Assembly: GCF_004376845.1 (NCBI RefSeq)
Contig: NZ_SNUW01000017.1
Location: 1-38,062 of the forward strand
Reading direction: 5' to 3'
DNA from: Psychromonas algarum
GTDB taxonomy: Bacteria; Pseudomonadota; Gammaproteobacteria; Enterobacterales; Psychromonadaceae
Length of the DNA stretch: 38,062 bases
The notes beneath the pieces are model-generated. The model was not told where the DNA came from. It saw only the letters and a program-made list of their open reading frames with translations, and searched no databases. Shown piece after piece: positions 7,217 to 15,534 of this stretch. Each line of letters opens with the position of its first letter. Position 1 is the stretch's first letter. Both the position numbers and the translations under genes were made by a program.

Positions 7217-8176
7217 ATGGCAAAACAACAATTAAATCAATTACGTCAATACTTAAATCAAATGATCTTAGGGCAAAGCGAGCTTGTTGATAGTTTACTT
7301 ATTGCCTTGTTAGCAGATGGACATATTTTAGTTGAAAGCCCTCCAGGTTTAGCAAAAACACGTGCAATTAATGCCCTTTCAGACGGTATCGAAGGTGACT
7401 TTCATCGTATTCAATTTACCCCCGATTTATTACCTTCAGATGTAACGGGTACTGATATTTTCCGCCAAGAAACTGGACAATTTATTTTTGAAAAAGGTCC
7501 CATTTTCCATAACTTGATTTTAGCGGATGAAATTAATCGAGCGCCAGCTAAAGTACAATCGGCTTTATTAGAAGCTATGGCAGAACGCCAAGTTACAGTA
7601 GGTAAAACTACTTATAAGTTACCTGAATTATTTTTAGTAATGGCAACACAAAATCCATTAGAGCAAGAAGGAACTTACCCATTACCTGAAGCTCAATTAG
7701 ATCGTTTCATTATGCACATACAACTTGATTACCCAGATGCAGAAACTGAACGAGCTATTTTGCAGTTAAACCAAAAAGAAATTTTAAAAGAAACGGTTGC
7801 TGAAGTGACACCATTATTAAATGAACAGATATTTAGTATGCGTGAAGAAGTTATGAAAGTAAGCATTGCAGAACACTTAGAGCAATACTTAATTGATCTT
7901 ATTATTGCAACACGTGAGCCATCACGATTTGGTGAACAACTCCCTCAATGGATAAGTTACGGAGCCAGTCCTCGTGCTACATTAGCATTAATGCGAACAG
8001 CAAAAGCAAGAGCATGGTTAAATGATCGAGACTATGTCATGCCAGAAGATATTATTAGCAATTTATATCCTGTATTACGTCATCGTCTTATTTTAAGTTA
8101 TGAAGCGGAAGCTCAGGGTGTAGACGCAAATCAAGTGATTCAAGAAATTATTAATCAAGTGGCAATCGCAGGATAA
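7217..8176 (+). CDS. MoxR-family AAA+ ATPase
   Basis: The 319-residue MoxR ATPase has Walker A SPPGLAKT (about residues 40-47), Walker B LILADEIN, sensor-1 ATQNP and the usual C-terminal lid domain. The first Walker A position is serine where glycine is typical (GxPGxAKT), a mild departure. MoxR proteins act as chaperone-like ATPases with VWA-domain partners, here encoded downstream. It is the first gene of a tightly packed operon, and its stop overlaps the next start as TAATG. The ribosome site is weak. Upstream 6985-7216 is AT-rich and should hold the promoter, but I cannot assign it firmly. Confidence 0.92.
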   Translation: MAKQQLNQLRQYLNQMILGQSELVDSLLIALLADGHILVESPPGLAKTRAINALSDGIEGDFHRIQFTPDLLPSDVTGTDIFRQETGQFIFEKGPIFHNLILADEINRAPAKVQSALLEAMAERQVTVGKTTYKLPELFLVMATQNPLEQEGTYPLPEAQLDRFIMHIQLDYPDAETERAILQLNQKEILKETVAEVTPLLNEQIFSMREEVMKVSIAEHLEQYLIDLIIATREPSRFGEQLPQWISYGASPRATLALMRTAKARAWLNDRDYVMPEDIISNLYPVLRHRLILSYEAEAQGVDANQVIQEIINQVAIAG

Positions 8177-9117
8177 TGAGCACTAATATTCCTTTTGTAT
8201 TTACTGGTACGCCTTATACCACAGGTGTCAATGTTCAATTAACTGAATTACTCAGTTATAAACAGCATGGTAAATTATCATTAAATGCGAAACGTTTACC
8301 TGCATCTCGACAGTTAGCTGGCAATTATTTGGCGAATATCAAGGGTCGAGGAATGGAGTTTGCTGAAGTACGTCATTATCAAGCTGGTGATGATGTTCGC
8401 GCCATTGATTGGGCAGTTACCGCTCGCACAGGCAAAGCACATACTAAGTTATTCCAAGAAGAAAAAGAACGCCCTGTTTTTTTACTCCTTGATGTTTCTG
8501 ATAGCATGATATTTGGTAGTCAATTAGTGTTTAAATCTGTTCAAGCATGCCATTTAGCAGCTTTATTAAGCTGGCAAGCCAAACAACGTAATGATCGTTT
8601 AGGCGGTATTGTGTTTAATCAACAAGAGGTAGCTGAATTAAAGCCAACCTCTCGCAATAAAGGGTTAATGGCATTTTTACATCAGACCCAAATTTTGTGT
8701 AAGAATGTTGCATTCAAAACAGCACAACAACAATCACTTTTGTCACAACTTAAGCGACTTTCTCATTTAGTACAAACAGGTAGTCAGGTTCATTTGATCA
8801 GTGATTTTTCTCAATTAGATGATGCCTGTTATAAATTAATTAATTTGATAAGACGCCACAACCAAGTCACCGTTTGGCAAATTAGTGATCCTCTTGAATC
8901 ACATTTACCCAAACAAGCATTACAAGCAGGTTTAAAGATTAATGCAATCAAAGAGAGTGGTTTTTTACGCAATCAACGTCAGCAGAATTCTTATCAGGAA
9001 GCAGCAAGCCAACGCCAACAACTAATGGAAAGCAACTTATTAAAATATGGTATTGCTCATTATCATATTAGTTCTGCCATACCACTATTGGAGCAATTTA
9101 ATGTCTACGCCCAATAA
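8176..9117 (+). CDS. DUF58 protein of the MoxR operon
   Basis: The 313-residue protein carries the DUF58 signature GRGMEFAEVRHYQAGDDVRAIDW (written here as GRGMEFAEVR then YQAGDDVRAIDW, around residues 57-80). A VWA-like fold follows with a DVSDS metal-binding (MIDAS) motif. DUF58 proteins are regular partners of MoxR ATPases and Bat proteins. No membrane span or signal peptide is evident, so it is probably cytoplasmic. It starts one base inside the MoxR stop codon (TAATG) and overlaps the next gene by 17 bp, indicating translational coupling. Confidence 0.9.
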   Translation: MSTNIPFVFTGTPYTTGVNVQLTELLSYKQHGKLSLNAKRLPASRQLAGNYLANIKGRGMEFAEVRHYQAGDDVRAIDWAVTARTGKAHTKLFQEEKERPVFLLLDVSDSMIFGSQLVFKSVQACHLAALLSWQAKQRNDRLGGIVFNQQEVAELKPTSRNKGLMAFLHQTQILCKNVAFKTAQQQSLLSQLKRLSHLVQTGSQVHLISDFSQLDDACYKLINLIRRHNQVTVWQISDPLESHLPKQALQAGLKINAIKESGFLRNQRQQNSYQEAASQRQQLMESNLLKYGIAHYHISSAIPLLEQFNVYAQ

Positions 9118-9607
9118 TCCTTTTGAACAAATCATCATACCAAGCTCAGCCCCTTCGGCATGGCCACCAGCACCTATCTATTGGTTAATATTAGTATTGC
9201 TGATTGTTGTTATAGGTTTAACTGTATTTTTAATTAAGCGACACCTCAAAAAACAGAAAATAATTAAACAAGCACTATCAACATTAATACAGTTACAACA
9301 GAAACAAGTAACTTTTGCACAGTTAAATCAACTCTTAAAAGGGGTGGCTTTACAATATTATCCGCGTGAGCAAGTGGCTTCCCTTTCAGGTCAAGCATGG
9401 TTTATGTTTATACAGCAACATAGCAAACAAAAAAGCCAACTTTTATTTGAAGATAAAAGTACATTTTGTAAACGCTTATATCAGCAAGATAGCTTCTGTA
9501 CTGAACAGGATTTTATAACGGCTAAACAGTGGATAGCAGAATTTCCAGCCCAGCTAATACAGCAACAAAAACAATTAAAAACAGGTAAGAAAAATGTTCG
9601 AGTTTAG
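9101..9607 (+). CDS. DUF4381 membrane protein
   Basis: The 168-residue protein uses ATG 9101, supported by GGAG eight bases upstream. A longer in-frame reading from 9047 adds 18 unsupported residues. A proline-rich start (SSAPSAWPPAPIYW) leads into one strong membrane span (about residues 28-50). A basic, glutamine-rich cytoplasmic domain follows with QLLKGVALQYYPREQVASLSG, typical of DUF4381. The family is found almost only in MoxR/VWA operons and is presumed to be part of that membrane complex. It overlaps genes on both sides. Confidence 0.85.
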   Translation: MSTPNNPFEQIIIPSSAPSAWPPAPIYWLILVLLIVVIGLTVFLIKRHLKKQKIIKQALSTLIQLQQKQVTFAQLNQLLKGVALQYYPREQVASLSGQAWFMFIQQHSKQKSQLLFEDKSTFCKRLYQQDSFCTEQDFITAKQWIAEFPAQLIQQQKQLKTGKKNVRV

Positions 9608-10577
9608 TTACCTATGGGTATTTTTATTATTACCTATGCCTTTATTAATTCGCTTTTTTCTCTCTCCTAAAAAGCAAACATTTACACAAATTTGGATCCC
9701 ATTAGCTGAAGGTTTACAGCAAGAAAAATCAGCAAAAACCAATCCATTGTTAAGCGTATTTATTCCTTGGTTATTATGGATATTGTTGCTTGCTACCATC
9801 GCTAAACCTATCTGGCTCGATGAACCTATTCGTATCCAGCAACAAAGCCGAGATATGATTTTATCCTTGGATTTGTCTGGCAGTATGCAAGAAGTTGATA
9901 TGCCACTCAATGGGCAAACAGTAAACCGTTTAACCTTAGTAAAATCAATCGTTAAAGATTTTGTAAAGGAACGTGAAGGTGACAGATTAGGCCTTATTTT
10001 ATTTGCAGATCATGCTTATTTACAAACACCTTTAACCTTTGATTTAAACACCATATCAACTATGGTTGATGAAACTCAAATAGGTTTAGTTGGTAATCAA
10101 ACAGCGATTGGTGAATCCATTGCAATGGCCATTAAACGTTTTGTTGAAAATAAAAATGAACAGCGTGTATTAATACTCTTAACTGATGGGGCAAATACAG
10201 CTGGTAACATCAACCCTATTGCAGCAGCACAACAGGCAGCCAAAAATAACATTACCATTTACACCATAGGTATCGGTGCTGATGAAATGATGAAACGTAC
10301 TTTTTGGGGAAATCAAAGAGTCAATCCATCAGCAGACCTAGACGAAAAAACATTAACGGAAATTGCTTCATTAACCAATGGCCAATACTTCCGCGCAAGA
10401 AACCAAGAAGATCTACAAAAAATTTATAATACAATCAATAAATTACAACCGGTAAACAGCGATGTTTTAGAATTCCGTCCAGAGAAGAACCTCTTTTTTT
10501 GGCCACTTTCTTTAGCTCTATTTATTTTATTAATCGTTGTTTTATCGTTAAAAATAAGAGGTAAAGATGAACTTTAA
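9594..10577 (+). CDS. VWA-domain membrane protein, BatA-like
   Basis: The 327-residue protein has an N-terminal membrane span (about 5-20), a second (about 55-75), a von Willebrand A domain with the MIDAS motif LDLSGSM (around residues 93-99), LLTDGAN, and a C-terminal span (about 300-320). This is the BatA arrangement (aerotolerance-related family named in Bacteroides). The VWA domain probably faces the periplasm and binds partners through a metal ion. The MIDAS residues are intact. It overlaps DUF4381 by 14 bp and the next VWA gene by 11 bp. Confidence 0.9.
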   Translation: MFEFSYLWVFLLLPMPLLIRFFLSPKKQTFTQIWIPLAEGLQQEKSAKTNPLLSVFIPWLLWILLLATIAKPIWLDEPIRIQQQSRDMILSLDLSGSMQEVDMPLNGQTVNRLTLVKSIVKDFVKEREGDRLGLILFADHAYLQTPLTFDLNTISTMVDETQIGLVGNQTAIGESIAMAIKRFVENKNEQRVLILLTDGANTAGNINPIAAAQQAAKNNITIYTIGIGADEMMKRTFWGNQRVNPSADLDEKTLTEIASLTNGQYFRARNQEDLQKIYNTINKLQPVNSDVLEFRPEKNLFFWPLSLALFILLIVVLSLKIRGKDEL

Positions 10578-12459
10578 CGATATGTTTATGGGCTCTCTCA
10601 ATACGCTTGAATTTCTACGTCCATATTGGTTATTAGGTATTTTAGTTGTCATACTTCTGAGTTTATGGCGCTATCAACGTAGTAGAAAAAAAACGACGAA
10701 TATCATTGCGAATCATCTTAGTGAGCATTTAGTCACTTTACCTGAAACAACCAAAAACAATCGTCTATTGCTAAATTCATTAGCCATTATTGCTTGCATT
10801 GCTTTATCAGGACCAAGTATTCGTAGTTTAAATATGCCAGTCTATGAAATACAAAAAGCACAGGTGATCGCTTTGGATTTATCCTTCTCAATGTACGCAA
10901 CTGACATTAAACCAAACCGTTTAAGTCAAGCAAAATACAAAACAATTGATCTGTTAAAAAAATGGACTGAAGGTGATAAAGCACTGATTGCTTATGCTGG
11001 TGATGCTTTTACTATTTCGCCACTGACCAAAGATAGTAATGCCATCATCAATCATATTCCACACTTGTCACCGGAGTTAATGCCGATACGGGGTTCTCGT
11101 CCAGATCTTGCATTACAAAAAGCAATATCATTACTAAAAAATGCAGGCTACCAGCAAGGTCATATTGTTTTTGTTACTGATGGGTTTGATAAAACGAGCC
11201 TTAATAAAATGCAAAACATGGTCAAAGACAGTAACTGGATTGTGTCCGTTCTTGCAATTGCAACTCCTGCAGGCGCAGCAATTAAATTACCTGATGGTAG
11301 TTTATTAAAAGATCAAAAAGACAAAATTGTTATCCCCAAACTAGATAATAATACCCTCTACCCTATCACTTCTATCAGCGATGGTTTATACAAAACCTTT
11401 GATGTGAGAGGACAAGATATCCAGTCTTTAGCTGATTATTATCAAGATAAAAATAAGGTAAAAGAAAATAATAAAGATCAGAGAAATTCAGATAATAAAC
11501 AATTAATTGACGACGGATACTGGATTGCTTTATTGCTAGTTCCTCTGTTTTTATTATTGTTTAGAAAAGGTGTTTTTTATGCGCTGTTATTAACATTAAC
11601 ATTGCCATTAACCGCTCATAAAGTAGAAGCATCGATATGGAAAAATGATCAACAAAACGCTTACCAAGACTTTCAACAAGGACAATATAAAGAGGCGAGT
11701 AATGCCTTTAAAGATCTGAGTTGGAAAGCAGCGGCATTATTTAAAGATAAACAATATAAAAAAGCTGAAGCAACATACTTAGATCAGCAATCAATTGAAC
11801 CAAATAACGCGAATAATTTGTATAACTTAGGTAATGCCCAAGCGATGCAACAAAAGTATAAAGAAGCATTACAGAGCTTTAATCAAGCATTAAAAATAAA
11901 TCCTGATTTTGAACAAGCACAAAAAAATAAAGCTGCTGTTGAAACATTATTAAAACAACAAGAACAAGAAAATAAACAGCAGCCACCGCAGGATCAAAAA
12001 CAAGATCAGCAAAACGATAAACAGCAACAACAATCTTCTGATCAGCAACAAAATGAACAGCAAGAGCAACAGTCTTCTGAACAACAGCAAAATGAACAGC
12101 AAGAGCAACAGTCTTCTGAACAACAGCAAAATGAACAGCAAGAGCAACAGTCTTCTGAGCAACAGCAAAATGAACAGCAAGAGCAACAGTCATCAGAGCA
12201 GAATGACAAAGAATCAAAACAAGCAGACGAGCAAAAGATTAAAGCAGAACAGCAAACAAAAGAAGATGAAGAAGCAACTCCTGCCGCTGCAACAATTGAG
12301 CAACAAGCTACCAATAAAGAATATGAAGACTTACCAATCTGGTTAAAAAACATGCCAGATGATCCGTCTTTATTATTACGTAATAAAATGCAGCTTGAAT
12401 ACCGAAAACGATCTGCTAATCACCCCGTCTCACAACAAAACAACGGAGAAATCTGGTAA
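10567..12459 (+). CDS. VWA-TPR fusion membrane protein, BatB/BatC-like
   Basis: The 630-residue protein joins what are separate BatB and BatC proteins in some bacteria. It has an N-terminal span (about 18-35), another (about 65-80), a VWA domain with MIDAS motif LDLSFSM (about 99-105), and two spans at about 317-350. A TPR region follows (NNLYNLGNAQAMQQ, then YKEALQSFNQALKINP), then a glutamine/glutamate-rich low-complexity linker with four exact 13-residue repeats, and an acidic C-terminus. The linker is coded by a 39-bp tandem repeat at 12043-12198. Partners are the MoxR ATPase and the neighbouring VWA and BatD proteins. Overlapping starts on both sides indicate coupled translation. Confidence 0.9.
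   Translation: MNFNDMFMGSLNTLEFLRPYWLLGILVVILLSLWRYQRSRKKTTNIIANHLSEHLVTLPETTKNNRLLLNSLAIIACIALSGPSIRSLNMPVYEIQKAQVIALDLSFSMYATDIKPNRLSQAKYKTIDLLKKWTEGDKALIAYAGDAFTISPLTKDSNAIINHIPHLSPELMPIRGSRPDLALQKAISLLKNAGYQQGHIVFVTDGFDKTSLNKMQNMVKDSNWIVSVLAIATPAGAAIKLPDGSLLKDQKDKIVIPKLDNNTLYPITSISDGLYKTFDVRGQDIQSLADYYQDKNKVKENNKDQRNSDNKQLIDDGYWIALLLVPLFLLLFRKGVFYALLLTLTLPLTAHKVEASIWKNDQQNAYQDFQQGQYKEASNAFKDLSWKAAALFKDKQYKKAEATYLDQQSIEPNNANNLYNLGNAQAMQQKYKEALQSFNQALKINPDFEQAQKNKAAVETLLKQQEQENKQQPPQDQKQDQQNDKQQQQSSDQQQNEQQEQQSSEQQQNEQQEQQSSEQQQNEQQEQQSSEQQQNEQQEQQSSEQNDKESKQADEQKIKAEQQTKEDEEATPAAATIEQQATNKEYEDLPIWLKNMPDDPSLLLRNKMQLEYRKRSANHPVSQQNNGEIW
12043..12198 (+). repeat. 39-bp tandem repeat x4 inside the VWA-TPR gene
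   Basis: Four in-frame 39-bp units each encode QQQNEQQEQQSSE. The block AATGAACAG recurs at 12052, 12091, 12130 and 12169. Units 2 and 3 are nearly identical and the first and last carry small changes, consistent with recent slippage or recombination. Copy number may vary between strains without breaking the frame. Confidence 0.95.
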
Positions 12460-14156
12460 TGCCGTTATTAAAAAAATATTTAAGTGGTGTATTGTTACTT
12501 TTATTGCTTATTAGCAACTCGGCTATTGCTGCCACCCAAGCAACGGCATCTGTCAGTAATAATAAAGTGTTTGTCGGAGATGTTTTTATATTAAGTGTTG
12601 AGGTCAATGATAAAGGCTCTGAATATCAAATTGATACCAGTAAGTTAGTCAATGATTTTACTGTTTACCGTCCTTCTCGCAGCGAGCAATCATCATATAT
12701 TAATGGTGATTATACTAAGAAAACGACTTGGACATTACGCTTACAAGCAAACAAAGCAGGCACTTTCACCATCCCTTCTTTGAAGCTAGGTAAAGTAGCA
12801 ACAGAAGCAATTAAGATTGAAGTTTCTGAGCCAGGTAAGCAGCAACAATCTACGCAAGATGATACTATTTTTATTGAAAATAGCGTCAATAAAACAAAAG
12901 TTTACCTAGAACAAGCCGTTACATTAACCAGTAAAATTTATATCTCAGAAAATATTATTAATGGCGATATCCAACCGCCTATATTAGAAGGCTCAAATAT
13001 TGAGCGTATTGGAGAAGAGAACCAACAAACTCAAGTTGTCCGTAATGGTATCCGTTATCAAGTATTTTCTAATCAATATCAAATTACCCCCACTATTGCC
13101 GGTGAAGTGAGTATTCGTTCACCTTTATTAATGGGTTCAATTCATAAATCTGTGCGCGTCAATGATTGGCAAAACAAAATAATTCCTGATCCCGTTAATA
13201 TAAGAGGTAATGATATTGCGCTTACAGTAAAACAAATGCCTGCTGGTTATAAAGGCGATTGGTTGGTCAGTGAAGATGTTCGATTAATTGAAAATAATGA
13301 CTTACAAAAGCAAGAATATTTTGTAGGTGACCCGATCACTCGCAGTATTAGCTTACAAGTTGCATCATTACCTATTGATAAAATGCCAGAGATCCCTGTT
13401 CATTACGATAGTTCATTACGCTATTACCCTGATCAAGATGATCTGAAACAAGGTACAGTCAATGGACTTATATACAGCCAACGTACGATTACTCACGCAA
13501 TTATTGCCAATAAAAGTGGTCAATTAACTTTGCCTGAAATAAAAATAGCTTGGTGGAATAGTACAACTGAAAAACAAGAATTTGCTACTTTGCCGGCACA
13601 AACATTAACCATAAAAGCGGCACCGATAAGTAAACACAATCAATACGCGCCAAATCAAGAGTTGCAACAGAATACCCCACAAGCAGAGCAACACATTAAC
13701 AACAATATTCAGTATAAAGATAATTCAAAAGAACTATTAATATGGAAAATAAGCACCTTTGTTTTATTAATATTACTGCTTTTATTTATCCTTTATCATT
13801 TACAGGGCCATCACTTCAGCCAAAAGAATGAAAAGAAAATAGATGTAGATAGCAATCAGTATCTGCAATTATTAGCCGCTTTGAAAGAAGAGAAAGCAAA
13901 TGAAGTTTATGCAAGTTTATTGCGTTATTTCCAATCACAGCATCCAAGTATCACGCAATTACAACAAATCAGTGCTTTTACTGAAATAAGTGAAGATGAT
14001 AAACAACAACTTTTATACAACTTACAACAATTAGAATTAGCTTGTTCTGCACAAACGCACCAATGGGATGCAAAAACCTTACTAAAACTAATGAAAATGC
14101 ACCAGAATTTAACAAAAAAACAAACAGACAAAAAATTTAATAATATCAATCCTTAA
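12459..14156 (+). CDS. BatD-family protein
   Basis: The 565-residue protein starts with a clear signal peptide (about residues 1-24, LLLLLLISNSAIAA). Beta-sandwich repeats typical of BatD follow (ATASVSNNKVFVGDVFILSVEV at the start, given in part as NNKVFVGDVFILSV; KAGTFTIPSLKLG). One membrane span lies at about 428-450 (ISTFVLLILLLLFILYHL) with a helical cytoplasmic tail. It is exported and anchored, with most of the chain in the periplasm. It is last in the MoxR operon; its ATG overlaps the preceding stop (TAATG), and a terminator follows at 14170-14204. Confidence 0.9.
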   Translation: MPLLKKYLSGVLLLLLLISNSAIAATQATASVSNNKVFVGDVFILSVEVNDKGSEYQIDTSKLVNDFTVYRPSRSEQSSYINGDYTKKTTWTLRLQANKAGTFTIPSLKLGKVATEAIKIEVSEPGKQQQSTQDDTIFIENSVNKTKVYLEQAVTLTSKIYISENIINGDIQPPILEGSNIERIGEENQQTQVVRNGIRYQVFSNQYQITPTIAGEVSIRSPLLMGSIHKSVRVNDWQNKIIPDPVNIRGNDIALTVKQMPAGYKGDWLVSEDVRLIENNDLQKQEYFVGDPITRSISLQVASLPIDKMPEIPVHYDSSLRYYPDQDDLKQGTVNGLIYSQRTITHAIIANKSGQLTLPEIKIAWWNSTTEKQEFATLPAQTLTIKAAPISKHNQYAPNQELQQNTPQAEQHINNNIQYKDNSKELLIWKISTFVLLILLLLFILYHLQGHHFSQKNEKKIDVDSNQYLQLLAALKEEKANEVYASLLRYFQSQHPSITQLQQISAFTEISEDDKQQLLYNLQQLELACSAQTHQWDAKTLLKLMKMHQNLTKKQTDKKFNNINP

Positions 14157-14169
14157 CCACACCTCTATA

Positions 14170-14204
14170 AGTGAGTAAATTATATGCAGATTAATTTACT
14201 CATT
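14170..14204 (+). terminator. Terminator after the MoxR/Bat operon
   Basis: A long AT-rich stem (arms 14170-14182 and 14192-14204, core GAGTAAATTA with TAATTTACTC) and a 9-base loop end just downstream of batD. The T run is weak, so it may be only partial. Confidence 0.55.
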
Positions 14205-14250
14205 TATTAAACTTCAAACTCACTTTTCATTAAAAAAGCCAGCAAAACGT

Positions 14251-14260
14251 GACTTAAGTC
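14251..14260. promoter_or_regulatory. Perfect palindrome upstream of the sigma-54 promoter
   Basis: GACTTAAGTC is a perfect 10-bp palindrome about 85 bp upstream of the sigma-54 site, a usual distance for an enhancer-binding activator. It does not match the NtrC consensus, and a 10-bp palindrome can arise by chance. Confidence 0.25.
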
Positions 14261-14340
14261 GTAAAAAAATCAGATATACCCATGACTGGGTGGCAATCGC
14301 GTAAGCCTTACTTATGATTAATATTGTTCAATGTATGGGG

Positions 14341-14356
14341 TGGCACGCAAATTGCT
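14341..14356 (+). promoter_or_regulatory. Sigma-54 promoter of aapJQMP
   Basis: TGGCAC-N5-TTGCT matches the sigma-54 (RpoN) -24/-12 consensus exactly, with GG and GC ten bases apart. Transcription would start near 14366, giving a leader of about 80 bases before aapJ. This points to control by nitrogen status through an NtrC-type activator, as for amino-acid uptake systems elsewhere. Confidence 0.88.
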
Positions 14357-14449
14357 ATCTTTACAGTATATGAATATCGTTACAAAGCTCGTTACCTAAC
14401 TATTCATAATTGACTTTATATATTATTTTTAAGCCACAAGGAAAATACC

Positions 14450-15463
14450 ATGAAAGTGACAAAATTAGCTCTATTAGTTGGTCTTACCGCGTTAGTTCCA
14501 ACCCTATCTCAAGCTGGTACCCTGGAAGATGTTGTTAAAGAAGGTGTACTGAAATGTGGTGTATCAACTGGTATCCCAGGTTTCTCTGCTGCTGATTCAA
14601 AAGGTGTTTGGCAAGGATTAGATGTAGATTTTTGTAAATCTGTTGCTAGTGCTGTTTTAGGTGATGCAAGTAAAGTTAAATACTTCCCACTCACAGCTAA
14701 AGAACGCTTCACTGCCTTACAAAGTGGCGAAATTGATGTACTTTCTCGTGCAACCACTTGGACTGCGACACGTGATACATCTTTAGGTTTGAACTTCGCA
14801 GGTGTTAACTACTACGATGGTCAAGGTTTCTTAGTAAGTAAAAAACTAGGCGTTACTTCAGCTAAAGAATTAGATGGTGCAACATTCTGTATTCAAGCTG
14901 GTACAACAACAGAACTTAACTTAACAGATTACTTCAAATCTCAAGGTATGGAATATAAAGCGGTTACCTACGATACATCAGGTCAAACAATCGATGGTTT
15001 CAAAAGTGGTCGTTGTGATGCTGTAACATCAGATCGTTCTCAATTAGCGGGTTTACGCATTAAATTAGATGATCCAAAATCAGCGGTTCTTTTACCAGAA
15101 ACGATTTCAAAAGAACCACTAGGTCCAGTGGTACGTCAAGGTGATGACGCATGGTTTAACATCGTTCGTTGGACTATGTTTGCAACAATTGAAGCTGAAG
15201 AATTAGGTGTTTCATCAAGCAATGTTGATGAAATGTTGAAATCTCCAAACCCTGGTATCAAACGTCTATTAGGTGTTACAGGTAAAACGGGTGAAGATTT
15301 AGGTCTTAAAAATGATTGGGCTTACCAAATTGTTAAGCAAGTTGGTAACTACGAAGAGTCATACGACAAGCACGTAGGTAAAGACTCTCCAATTGAAATA
15401 GAACGTAGCTACAACAAACTATGGAACGATGGTGGATTAATGTACCCAATGCCAGTACGTTAA
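14450..15463 (+). CDS. aapJ: General L-amino-acid ABC transporter, binding protein AapJ
   Basis: The 337-residue periplasmic solute-binding protein (SBP family 3) has a signal peptide MKVTKLALLVGLTALVP..LSQA. The mature start GTLEDVVKEGVLKCGVSTG is typical of AapJ, and further blocks include GFSAADSKGVWQGLDVDFC and FCIQAGTTTELNL. It captures a broad range of L-amino acids in the periplasm and delivers them to AapQM. It is first in aapJQMP behind a sigma-54 promoter. A strong hairpin terminator follows, which would keep binding protein in excess over the membrane parts. Confidence 0.95.
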   Translation: MKVTKLALLVGLTALVPTLSQAGTLEDVVKEGVLKCGVSTGIPGFSAADSKGVWQGLDVDFCKSVASAVLGDASKVKYFPLTAKERFTALQSGEIDVLSRATTWTATRDTSLGLNFAGVNYYDGQGFLVSKKLGVTSAKELDGATFCIQAGTTTELNLTDYFKSQGMEYKAVTYDTSGQTIDGFKSGRCDAVTSDRSQLAGLRIKLDDPKSAVLLPETISKEPLGPVVRQGDDAWFNIVRWTMFATIEAEELGVSSSNVDEMLKSPNPGIKRLLGVTGKTGEDLGLKNDWAYQIVKQVGNYEESYDKHVGKDSPIEIERSYNKLWNDGGLMYPMPVR

Positions 15464-15480
15464 TTTTAAACAGTACCCCA

Positions 15481-15504
15481 GGGGAAGTTAAGCTTCCCCT
15501 TTTT
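15481..15504 (+). terminator. Intra-operon terminator between aapJ and aapQ
   Basis: GGGGAAG and CTTCCCC (15481-15487, 15493-15499) form a stem with a 5-base loop, followed by TTTTT. It sits between aapJ and aapQ and should let only part of the transcripts continue into the permease genes. Confidence 0.85.
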
Positions 15505-15534
15505 ACTCCGCTGATTAAAAGTTAAAAGGCAATT

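Noticed and set aside
12043-12198. CRISPR array
   Set aside because: The regular 39-bp repeats have no spacers and are in-frame coding sequence.
11879-12353. Several long open frames antisense or out of frame to the glutamine-rich repeat
   Set aside because: They are created by the 39-bp tandem repeat inside the VWA-TPR gene and have repetitive, implausible sequences.
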